Shown here: in pieces, positions 60,767 through 64,000 of the stretch
Position numbering within the stretch: position 1 is the first letter of the stretch
Layout of the letters: each line of letters begins with the position of its first letter
NCBI RefSeq assembly: GCF_900637185.1
Contig: NZ_LR134352.1
Location: forward strand, 1,860,001 to 1,924,000
Source of the DNA: Nocardia asteroides
GTDB lineage: Bacteria > Actinomycetota > Actinomycetes > Mycobacteriales > Mycobacteriaceae
Length of the DNA: 64,000 nt
Direction: 5' to 3'
Translations under genes and position numbers: made by a program
Notes under the pieces: generated by a model
Told to the model about the DNA's origin: nothing
The model's input: the letters and a program-made list of their open reading frames with translations, nothing else
The model's database searches: none

Positions 60767-61902
60767 GCGGTAGGCCTGTAGAAGCCGTAGAACTCCATGC
60801 CACTGTTCTCCGTTCGGATGGAACTGATCGAGACCGGATCGCCCGCCTCGACGAGCTGCCCGTTGCCGACGACCATGGCGACGTGGCCGTCCCACACCGC
60901 CAGATCGCCCGGCTTCAGGTCACCGGGGGACACCTGGGGGTGTCCGATGTGCTGTTCCTGCGCGAGCCGGGGCAGCTCGACCCCGGCCTCACGGTAGGCG
61001 TACTGGGTGAGACCACTGCAGTCGATGCCGGAGCCGGGGGAGTTGCCGCCCCACACGTACGGGGTGCCGACCGCGCTGATCGCCGACCGGACCGCCGTGG
61101 CCGCTTCCTCGTTGGGCGCCTCGACGGTGCTGCCGTCGGGCAGGGTGATCTTGACGCCGGTGCCGTCCGACCCGGTGGACGACCCGGACGACGACCCCGT
61201 CGAGGTCTTGCTGCCGTTGTTGGTCGTACCCGTGGTGGTGGACTTGGAGCTGCTCGACGAGTTGCTCAGCGCGCTCGACAGCCCGGACGACACCGCGCTG
61301 AGCAGGGTGCCGCCGGTGCCCGACGCGGTGGACAGCAGGCTGGAGGCCGACGAGGCCAGGGTGCTGACGCCCGAGGTGGTGTTGGCCAGCGAGGTGCTCG
61401 ACGGCGCCGGGGTGAGTTCCTGGATCGCCGCGGTCTGGGTGCCGAGCTCGTCCTGCACCCGGCTGACCACGCCGAGGCCCTGCCCGATGTGCTCGATCGC
61501 CGAACTCACCACGGCCGCGAGCCCGACCGGGGTGGCCAGGGTGGGGCTGAGTGCCGAGACGTCGGTGAGGAAGGAGTTGACGATGGTGTCGAGGTCCTTC
61601 TGCCCGGTCTCGACGTAGGCCGCGGCCTGGTCCAGGACCGTCGCCATCTCGTTGCCGGTGTCGGACAGCGTGGCCGAGGAGTTCTGCACACGCAGCGCCT
61701 TGGCGGTGGCGGCGTCGACCGCCATGCCGTCCCACGCGGTGTTGACGTTGTTGATGCCGGTGCGGCCCAGCTCGTAGATCTGGTCCAGGTTGAGCGAGGT
61801 GGAGCGCAGGCCGTCGGACGCGCCGTCGGTGCCGAGCACGCCGCTGCCGAAGCTGGACAGCAGGTCGAGCAGCGGCTGGGCCAGGCCACTGAGGTCGATC
61901 AT
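60763..61902 (-). CDS. WXG-like / NlpC-P60 peptidoglycan endopeptidase, probable T7SS effector
   Basis: The product is 379 residues. Residues 1-165 are helical with a W57-D-G59 turn (NNVNTAWDGMAVDAATAKAL), like ESX/WXG substrates. Residues 166-250 are a Ser/Thr-rich linker. Residues 265-379 are an NlpC/P60 domain with Cys295 in GIDCSGLTQYAYREAG and His340 in WDGHVAMVVGNG. No Sec signal is visible, so export would be by type VII secretion. It cuts peptide stems of peptidoglycan. ATG 61902 overlaps the EspC-like stop by four bases. Confidence 0.85.
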   Translation of the reverse strand: MIDLSGLAQPLLDLLSSFGSGVLGTDGASDGLRSTSLNLDQIYELGRTGINNVNTAWDGMAVDAATAKALRVQNSSATLSDTGNEMATVLDQAAAYVETGQKDLDTIVNSFLTDVSALSPTLATPVGLAAVVSSAIEHIGQGLGVVSRVQDELGTQTAAIQELTPAPSSTSLANTTSGVSTLASSASSLLSTASGTGGTLLSAVSSGLSSALSNSSSSSKSTTTGTTNNGSKTSTGSSSGSSTGSDGTGVKITLPDGSTVEAPNEEAATAVRSAISAVGTPYVWGGNSPGSGIDCSGLTQYAYREAGVELPRLAQEQHIGHPQVSPGDLKPGDLAVWDGHVAMVVGNGQLVEAGDPVSISSIRTENSGMEFYGFYRPTA

Positions 61903-62228
61903 GCCTGGGCTCCGAGGTCGTTCTCGGTCGACCGCAGCGGGGCCGCGATGGCCTCGTCGGTGTCGACGAGGGTGGTGGCCGCGCCCGCGGTGGCCACGCC
62001 CATGCTGGCCATGACCGCGGAGAGCTGGCCGATCGCGGCCACGTGGCCCGCGTGCGCCGCCGCGTAGGCGGTGACGAAATCGCCGCCGATGAGGCCCATG
62101 ATCGGGCCGAGGAGGGTGGGGTCGGACGCTATCGATCCGGCGGCCGCCGTCGCCAGGTCGGTGGCCATGACCTCGGCGGTGGCGCTGTACGCCAGGATGC
62201 CTTCGGCATTCGCCGACATCTTCGTCAT
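61899..62228 (-). CDS. EspC-like T7SS-associated protein
   Basis: The product is 109 residues from ATG 62228 with GGGGGAAG four bases upstream. All-helical, with the pattern of the EspC/DUF2580 group: [26 protein letters not shown], a Pro/Gly hinge, then [26 protein letters not shown] and a final [10 protein letters not shown]. It is the first gene of the overlapping operon. EspC-type proteins are secreted by or form part of ESX machinery. No ESX core genes are in the window. Confidence 0.78.
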   Translation of the reverse strand: MTKMSANAEGILAYSATAEVMATDLATAAAGSIASDPTLLGPIMGLIGGDFVTAYAAAHAGHVAAIGQLSAVMASMGVATAGAATTLVDTDEAIAAPLRSTENDLGAQA

Positions 62229-62370
62229 CGAACTTCCCCCAATCCTCGAGTTCCCGGGCAGAGTACGTCACTCACTTGCTTCGACGCATCGGGCCGCCGA
62301 TCGGTTCCCCTCGACCGCGAATTTCCCCGGCGGCCGTACCCGGAGCGTGTGGCGACCCTATCGTTTTTTC

Positions 62371-62994
62371 ATGCGCACCGACACCGTCGACCATCCGCTG
62401 GCGGCGACCCTGCTGAGCACGATGCGGGACGCCCGTACCGACAACGCCGCCTTCCGCACCGCATTACGCGACCTCACCGGCATTCTCATGTACGAGGCGC
62501 TGCGCGACGCGCCCGTCGTGCGGGAGCCGATCGACACGCCGGTCGCGGCGACCCAGGGCGTGCGCCTGGCCGCGCCGCCGCTGCTGGTTCCGGTGCTGCG
62601 CGCCGGGCTCGGCATGGTCTACGCCGCCGCCGATCTCGTCCCGCAGGCCAGGGTCGGCTTCGTCGGCATCGCCCGCGACGAGCAGACCCACCAGCCCGTG
62701 CCCTACCTGGAATCGCTGCCCGCCGACCTGACCGACCTGCCCGTCTTCGTGCTCGACCCGATGCTGGCCACCGGCGGCTCCATGCGCCACACCCTCGACC
62801 TGCTGGTGGCCCGTGGCGCCACCGACATCACCGCCGTGTGTGTGGTCGCCGCCCCCGAAGGCGTTGCCGCGCTGGCCGCCACGGGCTACCCCGTCCGCCT
62901 GGTGACCGCGGCCGTCGACGAGAAACTCAACGAGAACGCCTACATCGTCCCGGGTCTCGGCGACGCGGGCGACCGGCAGTTCGGCCCACGCTGA
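62371..62994 (+). CDS. upp: Uracil phosphoribosyltransferase
   Basis: The product is 207 residues from ATG 62371, converting uracil + PRPP to UMP. PRPP site [14 protein letters not shown], and early [13 protein letters not shown]. The C-terminus ends [11 protein letters not shown] as in the family. The start lacks a Shine-Dalgarno sequence and may be leaderless. It is divergent from the EspC-like operon. Confidence 0.96.
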   Translation: MRTDTVDHPLAATLLSTMRDARTDNAAFRTALRDLTGILMYEALRDAPVVREPIDTPVAATQGVRLAAPPLLVPVLRAGLGMVYAAADLVPQARVGFVGIARDEQTHQPVPYLESLPADLTDLPVFVLDPMLATGGSMRHTLDLLVARGATDITAVCVVAAPEGVAALAATGYPVRLVTAAVDEKLNENAYIVPGLGDAGDRQFGPR

Positions 62995-63034
62995 ATCCGC
63001 CCGCCGACAGGCGGATCTGTGTCATCCTGCCGAG

Positions 63035-63451
63035 ATGGGGAGTGTGGACAGCGGCGGGGACAGACCGACGTACACCGATGTGTCGGAATGGGTCGCCGGC
63101 TACTTCGTCCGGCTGGTCGGCGACGCCGTGGGATACCGGCCGGGCGAACAGGTGTACTGGTGCCGGGAATGGTGGCGCCATCCCGGCGCGGTGGTCCGGC
63201 TCGACGCCCTGTGGCGGGCATGGGAGGACCTGCGGCTCAGCGGGGGTGCCGGGATCAGCGTGTGGTTCCTCGATCACGCGGATCCGCATGTCCACGTTCT
63301 GCTCTCGGCGTCGGGACCGTTCGGGCTCTGTTCGATCGAGGGTGGTCATCGCGAGACGTCGCCGTTGCCGATCGCGGAGTTGCGGTCCGCCGACCGTGGG
63401 GTTTTCGATACGGGAGACGCCACCCGGTACGGGGCGCCGCCTCCGCGCTGA
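63035..63451 (+). CDS. DUF4913 domain protein
   Basis: The product is 138 residues. The pattern YWCREWWRHPGAVVRLDALWRAWEDLRL in the middle, with paired Trp and a conserved ALWRAWE, is that of DUF4913, a small actinobacterial family often found on plasmids and integrative elements. The C-terminus holds HVHVLLSASGPFGLC. The function is unknown. It lies 40 bp after upp on the same strand. Confidence 0.75.
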   Translation: MGSVDSGGDRPTYTDVSEWVAGYFVRLVGDAVGYRPGEQVYWCREWWRHPGAVVRLDALWRAWEDLRLSGGAGISVWFLDHADPHVHVLLSASGPFGLCSIEGGHRETSPLPIAELRSADRGVFDTGDATRYGAPPPR

Positions 63452-63499
63452 TCGCCGGCGATCAGCCGTCGACGTGGACGTGGGGGCCGCGCTGTGCGG

Positions 63500-64000
<501 letters not shown>

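Overview
The window is high-GC actinobacterial chromosome from the order Mycobacteriales. Nocardia or a close relative is the best guess. The evidence is the uniform GC-rich codon use with many GTG and TTG starts, the six TetR-family regulators, the wax-ester/triacylglycerol synthase, the two perfect KstR-type boxes, the CYP125-like P450, and the order icd ... trpS ... D-Ala-D-Ala carboxypeptidase ... sdhCDAB, cdd, deoA, add, satS-like, upp, phosphomannomutase. That order matches the Rv3339c to Rv3308 stretch of Mycobacterium tuberculosis, with many accessory genes inserted. The assignment rests on recall of gene content and order, not on a database search. I saw no rRNA, tRNA, IS element, prophage or CRISPR array.

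Layout. 0-7 kb: end of a drug-efflux MFS gene, a six-helix membrane protein, a very large SARP/AfsR-type ATPase regulator carrying a 5 x 69-bp tandem repeat, and a hemerythrin-like protein. 7-14 kb: icd, an alpha/beta hydrolase and a WS/DGAT acyltransferase that each carry a KstR-like palindrome, a second MFS gene, RidA and an Rpn-like protein. 14-22 kb: a small secreted protein divergent from a TetR gene, then a glycerol locus (glycerol kinase paralogue - IclR regulator <> glpK-glpD) with a textbook IclR palindrome between the divergent genes, then TetR and SDR genes. 22-30 kb: NCS1 permease, and a five-gene beta-oxidation-like operon (thiolase, SRPBCC, double hot-dog hydratase, SDR, acyl-CoA dehydrogenase), followed by a hydrolase and exonuclease III.

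30-34 kb is the most accessory-looking part: an XRE/TPR regulator divergent from three overlapping micro-ORFs, then a membrane-anchored RNase Sa-type ribonuclease overlapping its barstar-type inhibitor. 34-51 kb: MpaB-family oxygenase, trpS, YihY-type membrane protein, penicillin-binding carboxypeptidase, MFS-TetR pair, SnoaL-like protein, phenylalanine hydroxylase, orphan VapB, RadC, several TetR/target pairs with clear palindromic operators, a CYP125-like P450 with its own TetR gene, a fructosamine-kinase-like protein and a complete VapBC module.

51-64 kb is mostly housekeeping: sdhCDAB with a strong terminator, the nucleoside-salvage genes cdd, deoA, add and upp, and a SatS-like acidic protein. 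Inserted between satS and upp is a four-gene cassette with every junction overlapping by four bases: an EspC-like protein, a WXG-like/NlpC-P60 hydrolase, and two small proteins of YbaB-like pattern. It looks like a self-contained type VII secretion effector unit and is the best candidate for an undescribed system here. The window ends in the 3' part of a phosphomannomutase-type gene.
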